Shown here: positions 43,385 to 52,785 of the stretch, piece after piece
Layout of the letters: the number at the start of each line of letters is the position of its first letter
Position numbering within the stretch: position 1 is the first letter of the stretch
Assembly (NCBI RefSeq): GCF_900496975.1
Contig: NZ_UFQC01000002.1
Coordinates: forward strand, 186,001-250,000
Length of the DNA: 64,000 nt
Source: Achromobacter veterisilvae
Lineage (GTDB): Bacteria; Pseudomonadota; Gammaproteobacteria; Burkholderiales; Burkholderiaceae_B
Reading direction: 5' to 3'
Notes under the pieces: model-generated
Told to the model about the DNA's origin: nothing
What the model saw: only the letters and a program-made list of their open reading frames with translations
Databases searched by the model: none
Program-made: the position numbers and the translations under genes

Positions 43385-44974
43385 ATGTTCCGCATCGACC
43401 TGCGGCGCCTCATCCTGTGGATCAGCCTGCTGTCGGTCATCCTGGTGCTGGCGGGCGGCCTGCACGCCAGCTATCTGGTGCAGCGCGACCTGCTGCTGCG
43501 CAACACGCTGGAGGTCAACCGGGCCTATGCGTCCAAGCTGGCCAGCGCGACCGACACCTTCCTGACCGATCTGCAGCGCTATCTGTCGTATAGCGCAGAC
43601 ATGCTGGCCGGCATGGAAAGCCGGCCGGAACTGATGGACGCGGAGACGCGCCGCCAGGAACAACAGCTAGGCCACTTCAATTCCAGCTACGTCGTATCGC
43701 CGCAGGGCAAGGTGCTGGCCGTGTCCACGTCGTCCCCGCAACTGCTGGGCCAGAATCTGCTCAGCGACGCCTTCAGGGACGCGCTGGCCGCCAGGCGCCC
43801 GACCATCAGCGAACCGTTCCAGACCCGCAACGGCCGCTGGCTGATCCTGTACACCCATCCCATCTTTTCCCCTGACTACCGCTACCTCGGCTACATCGCG
43901 GGCACGCTGTACCTGCACGAGGACAATGTGCTGGACCGGCTGCTGGGCCAGCACTTCTACCGCGACGATTCCTCGCTGTACGTGGTGGACCGCAACGGCA
44001 CGCTGATCTATCACCCCGACCGCAGCCGGCTGGGACACGCCAGTCCCGACAACGACGCCCTCGCCGCCGCCCGGCGCGGCGAGACCGGCGAAATGCGCTA
44101 CGCCGACGACCAGGGCCGCGAGATGCTGGCGGGCTACGCGCCGGTGCCGAGCACGGGCTGGAGCATCATTGCGCAACGCCCCGTCGACGACACCCTGCAA
44201 CCTTTGCGCGCCCTGCTCATGGCCACCGCCAGCAACACCCTGCCGCTGCTGCTGATTTCCGTCGCGTCCATCTGGCTGCTGTCGCGCTGGATCGCCCGGC
44301 CCCTGGGCGAACTGGCGAGCATCGCCAAGCACATGCAGAACCCCGATTCCGCCGACCGGATCCGCAAGGTGCGCTCGTGGTACTTCGAGGCGGCCCAGCT
44401 CAAGCGCGCGCTGCTCATGGGGCTGGCCTCGCTGCATCACAAGATCCGCGACCTTCGCCGCGAAACCACGACGGACACCCTGACCGGCCTATTGAACCGC
44501 CGCGGCCTGGACGAGGCGCTGGCGCTGCTGCAGGCCGAGGACGAGCCGGTGGCGATCGTGGCCATCGATATCGACCATTTCAAGACCATCAACGACCGCT
44601 ACGGCCATGCGGCCGGCGACCGCGCGCTGCAGGCGCTGGCGACGCTGATGAGCGAAGGCTCCCGCAGCGGCGATACCTTGGCGCGGGCCGGCGGCGAAGA
44701 ATTCGTCATGCTGCTGCCGGGCGCGCCCATGGCTGCCGCGATCGCCATCGTCGAGCGCCTGCGCCGGCGGATGGCCGCGCAGCACGGCGCGGTTCCCGCC
44801 CCCATCACTATTTCGGCGGGCGTGGCCGCCTACCCGGACCATGGCGCGACGCTGGACGCCGTCTACCAGCGCGCGGACCAGGCGCTCTACTACGCCAAGA
44901 ACCACGGCCGCAACGCCGTCTGCGTGGCGGACGACAATACCCAGGCCGGCTCGCGGATTGCCTCGTCGGCCTGA
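43385..44974 (+). CDS. Membrane diguanylate cyclase with periplasmic Cache sensor
   Basis: A 529-residue protein that should make c-di-GMP from two GTP. It has an N-terminal transmembrane helix (about 9-29), a periplasmic double-Cache-like sensor (about 40-275), a second helix (about 280-302), a HAMP-like linker, and a GGDEF domain (about 365-515). The active-site motif is GGEEF (436-440), an accepted active variant, and an intact RxxD inhibitory site (Arg427-Asp430) lies five residues before it. No EAL domain. The start follows the tetR stop by 11 bp, so cotranscription is likely. Confidence 0.94.
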   Translation: MFRIDLRRLILWISLLSVILVLAGGLHASYLVQRDLLLRNTLEVNRAYASKLASATDTFLTDLQRYLSYSADMLAGMESRPELMDAETRRQEQQLGHFNSSYVVSPQGKVLAVSTSSPQLLGQNLLSDAFRDALAARRPTISEPFQTRNGRWLILYTHPIFSPDYRYLGYIAGTLYLHEDNVLDRLLGQHFYRDDSSLYVVDRNGTLIYHPDRSRLGHASPDNDALAAARRGETGEMRYADDQGREMLAGYAPVPSTGWSIIAQRPVDDTLQPLRALLMATASNTLPLLLISVASIWLLSRWIARPLGELASIAKHMQNPDSADRIRKVRSWYFEAAQLKRALLMGLASLHHKIRDLRRETTTDTLTGLLNRRGLDEALALLQAEDEPVAIVAIDIDHFKTINDRYGHAAGDRALQALATLMSEGSRSGDTLARAGGEEFVMLLPGAPMAAAIAIVERLRRRMAAQHGAVPAPITISAGVAAYPDHGATLDAVYQRADQALYYAKNHGRNAVCVADDNTQAGSRIASSA

Positions 44975-44980
44975 AGCCGC

Positions 44981-47056
44981 CTACTTCTTCGCCGGGGCCG
45001 GCGCCCTGGGCGGCTTGCGCATCTGCTCCAGCAGCGGTCCGCAGGCGTTCTCGTCGGTGGTGCTGGGCGCGATCAACGCCAGCAGGCCGGCCGCCGGCGT
45101 GAGCAGCACGCCCAGGGCGACCATGCCCGCGCCGCGCGCCGCCAGCGGCAGCACGTGCACGCCGACGTCGGGCGAACCGAAAGTGCCCCGCACGTACAGC
45201 GGCGAACGCAGCGAAAAGATGCGGAAGCCCTTGCTGTCCGGCGTGATGTCCATGTCCACCTGCTCGTTCTTGAAGTCGGCCGTGCCGGTAATGCTGATCA
45301 GCGCGTTCTCGGTGTCGAACACGAAGATGCGCGGCGTCATGACGCCGTTTTTCATTTCCAGGTCGGCGGCGCCGCAATTGATCTTGACCTCGTCGTCGCC
45401 GAACAGCTTGGACACGACGTAGTTGCCCACGTTCAGCCCCGCGATCTCCATCAGGCTGCGGCTGATCACGCCGTCGTTGACCAGCATTTTCACGTCGCCC
45501 GTGGCCGTGCCCAGGAGCGCGGCCACCGAGTTGCCCGCGCCGCTCACCGCCAGGTCGCCGTTCAATTCGCCCAGCGTCTTCTGCATGGCGGCCGTCGCGG
45601 GGAAGAGCTGCTTGAGCCTCAGGCGGCGCGCATGCAGTTCGACGCGGCCGGTCAGGGACGCGCCGGAGCCGTCCAGGCGAATCGTGGAGGCGATGCTTCC
45701 CCCCGCCATCCCGAAGCGCAGCGGATCCAGCGTCAGCTTGCCGTCCTGCAGCACCACGTGCACGGAAAGGTCGGACAGCGGCAGCTTGCTGTCGTGCACG
45801 ATGCGGCCGGCGTCCAGCGACACGTCGGCGTCCATGTCGCGCCAGCGGTCCGTGCGGAACGCCTGGGTGGGCAGCACCTTGCCGCCCTTGGGCTTGGCGG
45901 GCGCGTCCTTGGCCTTGTCCGTTTCCGCCCCCGCCACCTTGCCCGAGGGCACGCCGATCAGCGGCCCCAGGTCCGCCATGCGCAATTGCCTGGACGACAG
46001 CTTGCCGGTCAGCCTGGGCCGGGGCGCGCCCAGGGCGAACGAAATGTCGCCGTGCAGGTCGCTGTTGCCCACCTTGCCGTTGAACCCCTTGTAGTCGAAT
46101 ACGGCCCCGCCTGGATTGCGCAGCTTGGCGACCAGATGGCCGTCGGTGGAATACGGAGGCGTGTCCGGCAGGGTGACCCCGGTCAGCGGATATAGCTGGG
46201 CCATCGACGCGCCCGACAGTTTCAGCCGCAGGTCGAGCGCGCCCAGATTGACGGGGTCGGTCAAGGTGCCGGCGACCGCCGCGCGGGTGCCGCCGATCGC
46301 CACGTCCGCCTGCACCGGAAACGGCTGCCTGTCGTCCTGCAGGGCCAGCATGCCGCCGACCTTGCCTTCGCCCTTGATGGGCAGCCCCTTGTATTTGCCC
46401 GCCACCGTCCAGCCGAACACGTAGTCGCGCGGCGCGGTTTTCGCGCCTTCTTCGTCCGCGAAGGCCGCGCCCGCCACGTCCGCGAACGGCACCGGCTTGC
46501 CCAGCGGATCCACCTGCACGGCCAGATCCGCCTTGAGGACCTCGTCGACCAGCCCCACGCGGCCCTTGTCAAAGCCGATTTCATTGATGTCCAGGACCCA
46601 GGGCGACGGCTCGCCGGTCTCGGGCAGCGTGAACTCCCAGTTGGCGCGGCCGTCGGCCAGCCGTTCCAGATCGGCGGCGGGCTCGGTCAACTGGATGCGC
46701 CGGATGACCACGCGCTGGCGCAGCAGCGGCAAGGGCGCCAGGCTGAACTCGCCGCGCTTGAGCGTGGCGAACCGGGGCGCCTTGGCCCAGGGCGCGTTGC
46801 CCACCGAGATATCGTTGGCGATGACGCGCGGCCAGGGCACCCAGGCGCGCCAGCCGCCCTCTTCCGGCTGCCGCTGCCATTGGACGTCAAGATCGCCATT
46901 GATGGCGAAGGGGCGTCCGATGGCGGCGCTGACCCGTTCGTTGATCATGGGCCTGGCCCGATTCCAGTCGAAAGTGGCGATTCCCACCGCCAGCACCGCC
47001 ACGAGGAGCGCCGCTCCCCCTACAATCCCGATCGCTATTTTTCTCGAGCGCGTCAT
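44981..47056 (-). CDS. AsmA-family protein
   Basis: A 691-residue protein with one N-terminal transmembrane helix (about 7-28) and a long periplasmic region of repeated beta-strands; the C-terminal AsmA_2 part contains LNGDLAVSGAGNSVAALLG and GTADFKNEQVDMDITPDSKG. AsmA-like proteins (YhdP, TamB, YdbH) form grooves thought to carry phospholipids between membranes; this one is closest in size to AsmA/YhjG. The ATG at 47056 has AAGGAT ten bases upstream, better than the earlier in-frame start at 47101. Confidence 0.9.
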   Translation of the reverse strand: MTRSRKIAIGIVGGAALLVAVLAVGIATFDWNRARPMINERVSAAIGRPFAINGDLDVQWQRQPEEGGWRAWVPWPRVIANDISVGNAPWAKAPRFATLKRGEFSLAPLPLLRQRVVIRRIQLTEPAADLERLADGRANWEFTLPETGEPSPWVLDINEIGFDKGRVGLVDEVLKADLAVQVDPLGKPVPFADVAGAAFADEEGAKTAPRDYVFGWTVAGKYKGLPIKGEGKVGGMLALQDDRQPFPVQADVAIGGTRAAVAGTLTDPVNLGALDLRLKLSGASMAQLYPLTGVTLPDTPPYSTDGHLVAKLRNPGGAVFDYKGFNGKVGNSDLHGDISFALGAPRPRLTGKLSSRQLRMADLGPLIGVPSGKVAGAETDKAKDAPAKPKGGKVLPTQAFRTDRWRDMDADVSLDAGRIVHDSKLPLSDLSVHVVLQDGKLTLDPLRFGMAGGSIASTIRLDGSGASLTGRVELHARRLRLKQLFPATAAMQKTLGELNGDLAVSGAGNSVAALLGTATGDVKMLVNDGVISRSLMEIAGLNVGNYVVSKLFGDDEVKINCGAADLEMKNGVMTPRIFVFDTENALISITGTADFKNEQVDMDITPDSKGFRIFSLRSPLYVRGTFGSPDVGVHVLPLAARGAGMVALGVLLTPAAGLLALIAPSTTDENACGPLLEQMRKPPRAPAPAKK

Positions 47057-47405
47057 GGTTATGATCCTTGCCATTGCGGCCGGCGTACCGCGGCCGGCCA
47101 TCTCTACTCGTCAAGGGTATCGCGGCCCGCAGCGCCGGCCGGGCTTTCCGGCCCCATAATGTATGCGGATCTTTCCAAGCCGTTTCCCCCGGCGGCGCCG
47201 CGCGGCTTGCCTCGCCCGGCGTTTGCGCAGCATGTCGCGTGCCCGGCCGCAAGGCGGCCGGTTACAAAACGAAATAGCTGCGGACGACGGGATACGGGCG
47301 GCACGCCGGCATTGAGCGAATTTTCGACGCCGGCTCGGTTCAAATGCCCGAACGAAAGAAACGGCCGGCCCTGCATGCCGGATCGCTGAACAACCTGGAG
47401 GCCCG

Positions 47406-49313
47406 ATGCGGCATTCGACCTTGATTTTCGTGGCGGCGGCATTTGCGCTGCTGACGCTCAGCCGCCTGGCGCTGGCCGCCTGGCAGTTCCAGCGCGTCCG
47501 CAACGCCCGGGGCCTGCTGCCGCTGCTGCTGGGCGGGTTGCGCATCGACGCCCACCAGATCGCCGTGCTGGCCGCGCTGCCGGCCGTGCTGTCGCCGCTG
47601 CTGGGACACTTTCCGCTGGCCGCCGCCGTGACCGGGTTCTGGTACCTGATCGCGTTCATCCTGCTGGCCTTCCTGGAAGTGGCCACGCCGCCCTTCATCC
47701 TGGAATACGACACCCGCCCCAACCGCCTGTTCGTCGAATACCTGAAGCACCCCCGCGAAGTCTCGGGCATGCTCTGGCGCGGCTACAAGACGGCGCTGCT
47801 GGGGGGCCTGGGCGCCCTGGCGCTCATCGGCTGGGGCGCCTACGGCCTGTTCGGCCACGCGCAGCCGGATGCGCAGCTCGCCTGGTGGCAGATGCCGATC
47901 GCCAGCATCGCGATCCTGGCGGTCGTCATCCTGGCCATCCGCGGCACGCTTGGCCACCGTCCGATCAACCCGTCGTCGGTGGCCTATTGCTCGGACGGCA
48001 TGCTCAACACCCTGGCGCTGAATTCGCTCTACAACGTCTTCTATGCCGTCTACAGCATGAAAAACGAGAAGTCCGCCTCGGACGTCTACGGCGGCATGGA
48101 CGACGACAGGATGCAAGAACTGGTGCTGGCGCAGGCCGGCCTGCCCGATCCCCCCGCCAACCCGGAGTTCCCCAGCCTGCACCGCCAGCCGGCCACCCGC
48201 AAGACGGCCCGGCCGCTCAACCTGGTGATCATCCTGGAGGAAAGCCTGGGCGCGCAGTACAGCGCCGCCCTGGGCGGCGCCAACCTGACGCCGGAGCTGG
48301 ATGCGCTGGCGCGGGACGCCTGGACCTTCACGCGCGCGTATGCCACGGGCACGCGCTCGGTGCGCGGCCTGGAGGCGGTGGTCACCGGCTTCCTGCCCAC
48401 GCCCGCGCAAGCCGTGCTGAAACTGCCCCGTTCGCAGCGGGGCTTCTTCTCGCTGGCCGACCTGCTCGGCCGCCACGGCTACCATTCGCGCTTCATCTAC
48501 GGCGGCGAATCGCACTTCGACAATATGAAGGGCTTCTTCCTGGGCAATGGCTTCCGGGAGATCGTGGACCGCGCCGACTTCGTCGACCCGGCCTTCGTCG
48601 GCACCTGGGGCGCCTCGGACGAGGACATGTTCAACCAACTGGACCGGCTGCTGCGCGAAGACGGCGACCGGCCCACCTTCACGCTCGCCTTCAGCGTGTC
48701 GAACCATTCGCCGTGGGAATACCCGGCCGGCCGCATCCAGACCGAAGGCAATCCGGCCACAGTGGAAAACACCGTCCGCTATGCCGACTGGGCGCTGGGC
48801 CGCTACTTCGAACGCGCCAAATCCGCGCCCTACTGGGAAAACACAGTGTTCCTGATCGCCGCCGACCACGATTCCCGGGTCTTCGGCGCCAGCCTGGTGC
48901 CGGTGCGGCACTTCCATATCCCGGCCGTGATCCTGGGGGCCGGCATCCCGGCGCGCCGCGACGACCGCCTGGTCAGCCAGATCGACCTGCCGCCGACCCT
49001 GTTGTCGCTGATCGGCGTGGACACCGAGCACCCGATGATCGGGCACGACCTCACCCGCAGCACGCCGGGCCGGGCCATCATGCAGTACGACAACACCTAC
49101 GGGTACCTGAAGGAAGACGACCTGCTGGTGCTGGCGCCCAACAAGACGCCCTTGCAGTACCGCTACACCGCTCCCGAAGACTACGCGCCCGCGGCCCTGG
49201 ACCCCGCCCTGGCCGCCGAGGCGCTCGCGCATGCGCTGTGGCCAAGCTGGGCCTACCGGGAAGGGCGCTATTGCCTGCCGGGGGCAGCCGTCCCGGAGGA
49301 ACAGGCGGGCTGA
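47406..49313 (+). CDS. LtaS/OpgB-like membrane sulfatase-fold phosphoglycerol transferase
   Basis: A 635-residue inner-membrane protein with about five N-terminal helices (to about residue 185) and a large periplasmic sulfatase-fold domain. Metal ligand Glu lies in LVIILEES, the nucleophile Thr316 in ATGTRSVRG, and further ligands in FIYGGESHFDN and AADHDSR. In Gram-negative bacteria such enzymes add phosphoglycerol or phosphoethanolamine to periplasmic glucans or other envelope glycans; the acceptor is unknown here. Divergent from the AsmA gene and followed 3 bp from the convergent tag stop. Confidence 0.88.
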   Translation: MRHSTLIFVAAAFALLTLSRLALAAWQFQRVRNARGLLPLLLGGLRIDAHQIAVLAALPAVLSPLLGHFPLAAAVTGFWYLIAFILLAFLEVATPPFILEYDTRPNRLFVEYLKHPREVSGMLWRGYKTALLGGLGALALIGWGAYGLFGHAQPDAQLAWWQMPIASIAILAVVILAIRGTLGHRPINPSSVAYCSDGMLNTLALNSLYNVFYAVYSMKNEKSASDVYGGMDDDRMQELVLAQAGLPDPPANPEFPSLHRQPATRKTARPLNLVIILEESLGAQYSAALGGANLTPELDALARDAWTFTRAYATGTRSVRGLEAVVTGFLPTPAQAVLKLPRSQRGFFSLADLLGRHGYHSRFIYGGESHFDNMKGFFLGNGFREIVDRADFVDPAFVGTWGASDEDMFNQLDRLLREDGDRPTFTLAFSVSNHSPWEYPAGRIQTEGNPATVENTVRYADWALGRYFERAKSAPYWENTVFLIAADHDSRVFGASLVPVRHFHIPAVILGAGIPARRDDRLVSQIDLPPTLLSLIGVDTEHPMIGHDLTRSTPGRAIMQYDNTYGYLKEDDLLVLAPNKTPLQYRYTAPEDYAPAALDPALAAEALAHALWPSWAYREGRYCLPGAAVPEEQAG

Positions 49314-49316
49314 GCC

Positions 49317-49922
49317 CTACGCCGGCCGCTTGAACGCCTTGCGGGCCTTGGCGCTGGCCGGGTGGCAATGGCAGTCCGGGCTGTGGTCGTTCACCATGCC
49401 CACGGACTGCATGAACGCATAGACCGTGGTGGGCCCGACGAACTTCCAGCCCAGCTTCTTCAGCGCCTTGGACAGCGCCTCGGATTGCGCCGACGTGGAC
49501 GCGCCGTAGGTGGAAGGCGCGCCCGACGGGGCTTCGAAACGCCACAGGTAGGCGCCCAGCGATCCTTCGCGCTCGATCATTTCAAGCGCCCGGGCCGCGT
49601 TGTTGATCACGGCCTCGATCTTGCCGCGATGGCGCACGATGCCGGCGTCGGCCAATAGCGCCTGCACCTCCTTTTCGCCGAACCGCGCCACCCGGGCGGG
49701 ATCGAAGCCGGCAAAGCCGCGCCGGAACGCCTCGCGCTTGGCCAGGATGGTGCGCCAGCTTAACCCGGACTGGAAACCTTCCAGGCAGAGCTGTTCGAAC
49801 AGCGCGCGGTCGTCGGCTTCCGGATAGCCCCATTCGGTATCGTGATAGGCCATGTACTCGGCGGAGGTATCCACCCAGCCGCAACGGGCCAGGCCGTCCG
49901 GGAATTCGGTTTTCGCGTTCAA
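49317..49922 (-). CDS. tag: DNA-3-methyladenine glycosylase I
   Basis: Excises 3-methyladenine from alkylated DNA. The 201-residue product has the zinc ligands of the HhH glycosylase Tag (Cys14, His27, His180, Cys184), the catalytic-type Glu48 in CLEGFQSGLSW, and SKALKKLGWKFVGPTTVYAF. The start is a TTG at 49922 with CAGGAGCC a few bases upstream, giving nine more residues than E. coli Tag. Convergent with the LtaS-like gene. Confidence 0.95.
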   Translation of the reverse strand: MNAKTEFPDGLARCGWVDTSAEYMAYHDTEWGYPEADDRALFEQLCLEGFQSGLSWRTILAKREAFRRGFAGFDPARVARFGEKEVQALLADAGIVRHRGKIEAVINNAARALEMIEREGSLGAYLWRFEAPSGAPSTYGASTSAQSEALSKALKKLGWKFVGPTTVYAFMQSVGMVNDHSPDCHCHPASAKARKAFKRPA

Positions 49923-50110
49923 TTCAGGCTCCTGGCCGCAGTCGGGCCATCGATGCTACCGCAAAAAAAACGTGGCGGCCGCGGTTCATGTCCAGCTAAT
50001 ATTTGCAGCCCTGATCCCGCGCCGGCCGTGACCGCGCGCGCTCCGGCGCCTCGCGGGGCCTTGCGTCTCCCTGGCCGGGGCCGGACAGGTTTTTCGCACC
50101 GCCTCGCGCC

Positions 50111-50575
50111 ATGTCCCTGCTCGACTCCAGCCTCGTCACCTTCGTCTCGCCCGCCGTCCTGGCAGGCGACGACCCGGCCGCCAATCCCTGTCTGGACTGC
50201 GGAGCATGCTGCTCGCACTTCCGCGTATCGTTCTATTGCGGCGAACTGGCGGGCGAAAACGGCGGCCACGTGCTCGTGGAGCTGGTCTCCCAGATGAGTC
50301 CGCTGCGCGCCTGCATGAAAGGCACCGAAACCGGCGGCGGCCGCTGCATCTCGCTGCGGGGAGAACTCGGCCGGCCCGGCATCCACTGCGCCATCTACGA
50401 AAACCGCCCCACGCCCTGCCGGGAATTCGACATCTGGATGCCCGACGGCTCGCCCAACCCCGACTGCCAGCGGCTGCGGCTGGCCCTGGGGCTGCCGCCG
50501 GTGCCGCCCCGCCCGGATGCCGAGAACGACCCGCAGGGCCCTCCCATGCATCCCAACCAGCCCGCCGCGGCCTGA
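50111..50575 (+). CDS. YkgJ-family cysteine-cluster protein
   Basis: A 154-residue protein with the CxxCGxCC pattern of the YkgJ/UPF0153 family (CLDCGACCSHFRVSFYCGEL), then RCISLRG, HCAIYENRPTPCREF. These clusters are predicted to bind zinc or iron; no enzymatic role is established. It lies between the divergently placed tag gene and the convergent AraC gene, with no operon partner. Confidence 0.85.
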   Translation: MSLLDSSLVTFVSPAVLAGDDPAANPCLDCGACCSHFRVSFYCGELAGENGGHVLVELVSQMSPLRACMKGTETGGGRCISLRGELGRPGIHCAIYENRPTPCREFDIWMPDGSPNPDCQRLRLALGLPPVPPRPDAENDPQGPPMHPNQPAAA

Positions 50576-50612
50576 CGCCGCCGTTCAACCGGCCAGGAAC
50601 CGGCGGCCTCCG

Positions 50613-51392
50613 CTATCCGCGGCCCGCCAGGTAGCGGGTGGGCGTGGCGCCGAAGGCCGCGCGGAAGCTGCCGATGAACGCGCTGGTGCTCTCGTATCCC
50701 ACGGACAGCGCGGCTTCGGTGACCGAGCCGCCGCGGCACAGCAGTTCCAGGGCGCGCAACAGGCGGGCCTGCTGGCGCCACTGCCCCAGCGTCACCCCGG
50801 TCTCCTGGCGGAACCGGCGCATGAGCGTGCGCGACGACATATTGAGCCGCTGCGCCCATTCGTCGATGCCGGCGGTATCGTCCGGCGTGTCCAGCAGCGT
50901 ATGGGCCAGCTCCTGCAGGCGCGGATCGGCCGGCATGGGCAGCGGCAGGGCCTCGTGTTCGCGGTGCTTGAGCTCTTCCAGCAGCACGTCGAACAACTGC
51001 GCCTGGTAGGCCGGCGACACCGTCTCCACGCCCGCCCCCGTGAAACGCTCGACCAGGGCCTCGATCAGCTTGGACGACGGCCAGGAGCGGCAGCGGGCCG
51101 GCAGGCGCGCGCAGACATCCTGGCGCACGTACAGGAACGATCCGCGGGCCTCGCCGAACCACCTCGCCCCATGCCGCACGCCCGGGGGAATCCAGCCCAG
51201 GCTGCCCGGCATCACCGTCCAGACCTCGGCTCCCGCCTGCACCACCACCAGCCCTGCGTGCACCAGCACCAGCATGCCCTCGTCATGGACATGCGAGGGC
51301 ACGGCAATCCCTTTGGATTCGCGGCGCCCCTGGACGCTGAAAGGCGTCAGCAGGACGTCCGGCAAGGCGGGCGCAATAGCCACGTGAAGCAT
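50613..51392 (-). CDS. AraC-family transcriptional regulator with cupin domain
   Basis: A 259-residue regulator from the ATG at 51392. The N-terminal cupin contains VPSHVHDEGMLVLVHAG and PGSLGWIPPGVRHGARW; the C-terminal double HTH (about 160-255) has MSSRTLMRRFRQETGVTLGQW and SVGYESTSAFIGSFRAAFGATPTRYL. It resembles the NimR/YdiP group that controls efflux pumps, but no target gene is adjacent. Divergent from the Fur-like gene across about 100 bp. Confidence 0.92.
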   Translation of the reverse strand: MLHVAIAPALPDVLLTPFSVQGRRESKGIAVPSHVHDEGMLVLVHAGLVVVQAGAEVWTVMPGSLGWIPPGVRHGARWFGEARGSFLYVRQDVCARLPARCRSWPSSKLIEALVERFTGAGVETVSPAYQAQLFDVLLEELKHREHEALPLPMPADPRLQELAHTLLDTPDDTAGIDEWAQRLNMSSRTLMRRFRQETGVTLGQWRQQARLLRALELLCRGGSVTEAALSVGYESTSAFIGSFRAAFGATPTRYLAGRG

Positions 51393-51444
51393 GGTTGGCA
51401 AGTTTGAGCTACAGGTTGTCGGTTTCCGCGGAGCGGAGCTTCTT

Positions 51445-51463
51445 GAAAATGTACATCATTCTC
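51445..51463 (+). promoter_or_regulatory. Putative Fur-type box before the Fur-family gene
   Basis: GAAAATGTACATCATTCTC matches 14 of 19 positions of the Fur consensus and lies 32 bp upstream of the ATG, suggesting autoregulation or control by the main Fur protein. It also lies in the promoter region of the divergent AraC gene. Confidence 0.6.
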
Positions 51464-51495
51464 ACTAGGACATCAGCCCCCGACGGAGACCCCTC

Positions 51496-51936
51496 ATGGA
51501 TCACTCATGGCTGCGCCATGCCGGCATCAAGGCCACCTTTCCCCGGATGAAGATCCTGGACATTTTCCACGAGCACGCCGGCCTGCACCTGAGCGCGGCG
51601 GACATTTACCGCAATCTTATCTCGGACCACAGCAATATCGGCCTGGCCACGGTTTACCGCGTCATTACGCAACTTGAAAGCGTCGGCCTGCTCAAACGGA
51701 CGCAGCTCGACGCGCACACCACCGTGTACGAGCTCAACGACAAAGGCCATCACGACCATCTGGTCTGCACGCATTGCGGGCGGATCCTGGAATCCAGCGA
51801 TCCCGCCATGGCGCAACTGGTCAGGAAAATCGCCAAGCGCAGCGGCTTCCTGCTGGATTCCTACAGCCTCGTGCTCTATGGCGGCTGCGGCTGCCGCCAG
51901 CTCGAGCCCATTCCCCCCAAAGGAGAATTCGAATGA
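51496..51936 (+). CDS. Fur-family metalloregulator
   Basis: A 146-residue winged-helix regulator. The DNA-binding helix is NIGLATVYRVITQLESVGLL. Regulatory-site ligands His31, Glu79, His86 and His88 (HHDHLVC) and a structural zinc site from Cys91-x2-Cys94 plus Cys131-x-Cys133 are present, the C-terminal CxC being more compact than in E. coli Fur. It looks like an iron-type Fur, possibly a paralogue of the main copy. The stop overlaps the next ATG by four bases. Confidence 0.92.
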   Translation: MDHSWLRHAGIKATFPRMKILDIFHEHAGLHLSAADIYRNLISDHSNIGLATVYRVITQLESVGLLKRTQLDAHTTVYELNDKGHHDHLVCTHCGRILESSDPAMAQLVRKIAKRSGFLLDSYSLVLYGGCGCRQLEPIPPKGEFE

Positions 51937-52352
51937 ACCACGAAGCGTTTTTCTTCCACGACCTGTCCCAGTTCCCCATTGTGACGTCCAGGCATGGCGG
52001 CGCGCCCGAAGGCTACTCGGCCACCTGGATCCGCGAAATGGAAATGCTGGTGGAAAACCCCCAGACCTTCGTCATGGTGGTGCCCGACATACGGCAGGAA
52101 GCCGGGCCGGCGGACCGCAAGGCCATGATCGAATGGCAGACCGCCAATATGCCGCGCCTGAAGGCCCGCTGCCGGGCGTTCATCGCCGTGGAGGCCAACG
52201 CGGAGGCCCTGGACAAGATCCGCAAGCGCGGCGAGAAAATGACGCGCGCGTTCGGCCTGCCGTTCCTCGCGGTCGCGACCGTCGGCCAGGCCGCGCAGTG
52301 CGCCCGCGAGCTGCTGGGCCATTCCGGACCGGGAGGTTTCCTCGTGGACTAG
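51933..52352 (+). CDS. Protein of unknown function, translationally coupled to the Fur-like gene
   Basis: A 139-residue soluble protein whose ATG overlaps the Fur-like stop (ATGA). Alternating hydrophobic strands and amphipathic helices (TFVMVVPDIR, WQTANMPRLKARCRAFIAV, FGLPFLAVATVGQAAQCARELL) suggest a small alpha/beta fold, loosely like SpoIIAA/STAS-type domains, but I do not recognise a family with confidence. Coupling to a metalloregulator suggests a role in the same metal response. Confidence 0.75.
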   Translation: MNHEAFFFHDLSQFPIVTSRHGGAPEGYSATWIREMEMLVENPQTFVMVVPDIRQEAGPADRKAMIEWQTANMPRLKARCRAFIAVEANAEALDKIRKRGEKMTRAFGLPFLAVATVGQAAQCARELLGHSGPGGFLVD

Positions 52353-52477
52353 GGCCCGCGGCGGCCGCAACCTCCGGTCCGGCTTAAGAGTTCGCCATCC
52401 GCGCCGTTGTCCATGGCAGGACGCCGGTTTCCGCGGCGTCCGCGTTCCCGCCCACCCGTTGATGAGCCGCCAGAAGC

Positions 52478-52765
52478 ATGAACCGCGCCCTCGCCTGTAT
52501 ATTCTGCCGATCGACGCTCGCCCAGGGCGCGCCGCTGCTAGAGAAAAACGGCACGGCCATCTGCAAGACCTGCGTCGACAGCTTCTCGGCCCTGTTCGCC
52601 GAACGCGCCTGGGCCATGGCGGCGACCCTGCAAGAACAGTTGGACGTTCTGCTGGACGAAAGCCACCGCGCCCTGGCGCACAGCGAAGCCCTGGCCGAGC
52701 GCGCCCGCGGCTGCGGCCTGAGCCTGAACGAACTGTCGGCCATGCCGGCGCGCAAGCTGTCCTGA
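52478..52765 (+). CDS. Orphan ClpX-type C4 zinc finger protein
   Basis: A 95-residue protein. CIFC and CKTC spaced by about 17 residues, with hydrophobic VDSFSALF after the second pair, resemble the zinc-binding adaptor-docking domain of ClpX (CSFC...CDEC). The rest is a helix of about 50 residues; there is no AAA+ domain. It could dimerise as the ClpX domain does and act as a protease adaptor or decoy, which is inference. Convergent with the autotransporter gene, 20 bp away. Confidence 0.72.
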   Translation: MNRALACIFCRSTLAQGAPLLEKNGTAICKTCVDSFSALFAERAWAMAATLQEQLDVLLDESHRALAHSEALAERARGCGLSLNELSAMPARKLS

Positions 52766-52785
52766 CCGGAATCCCCGGCGTCAAA

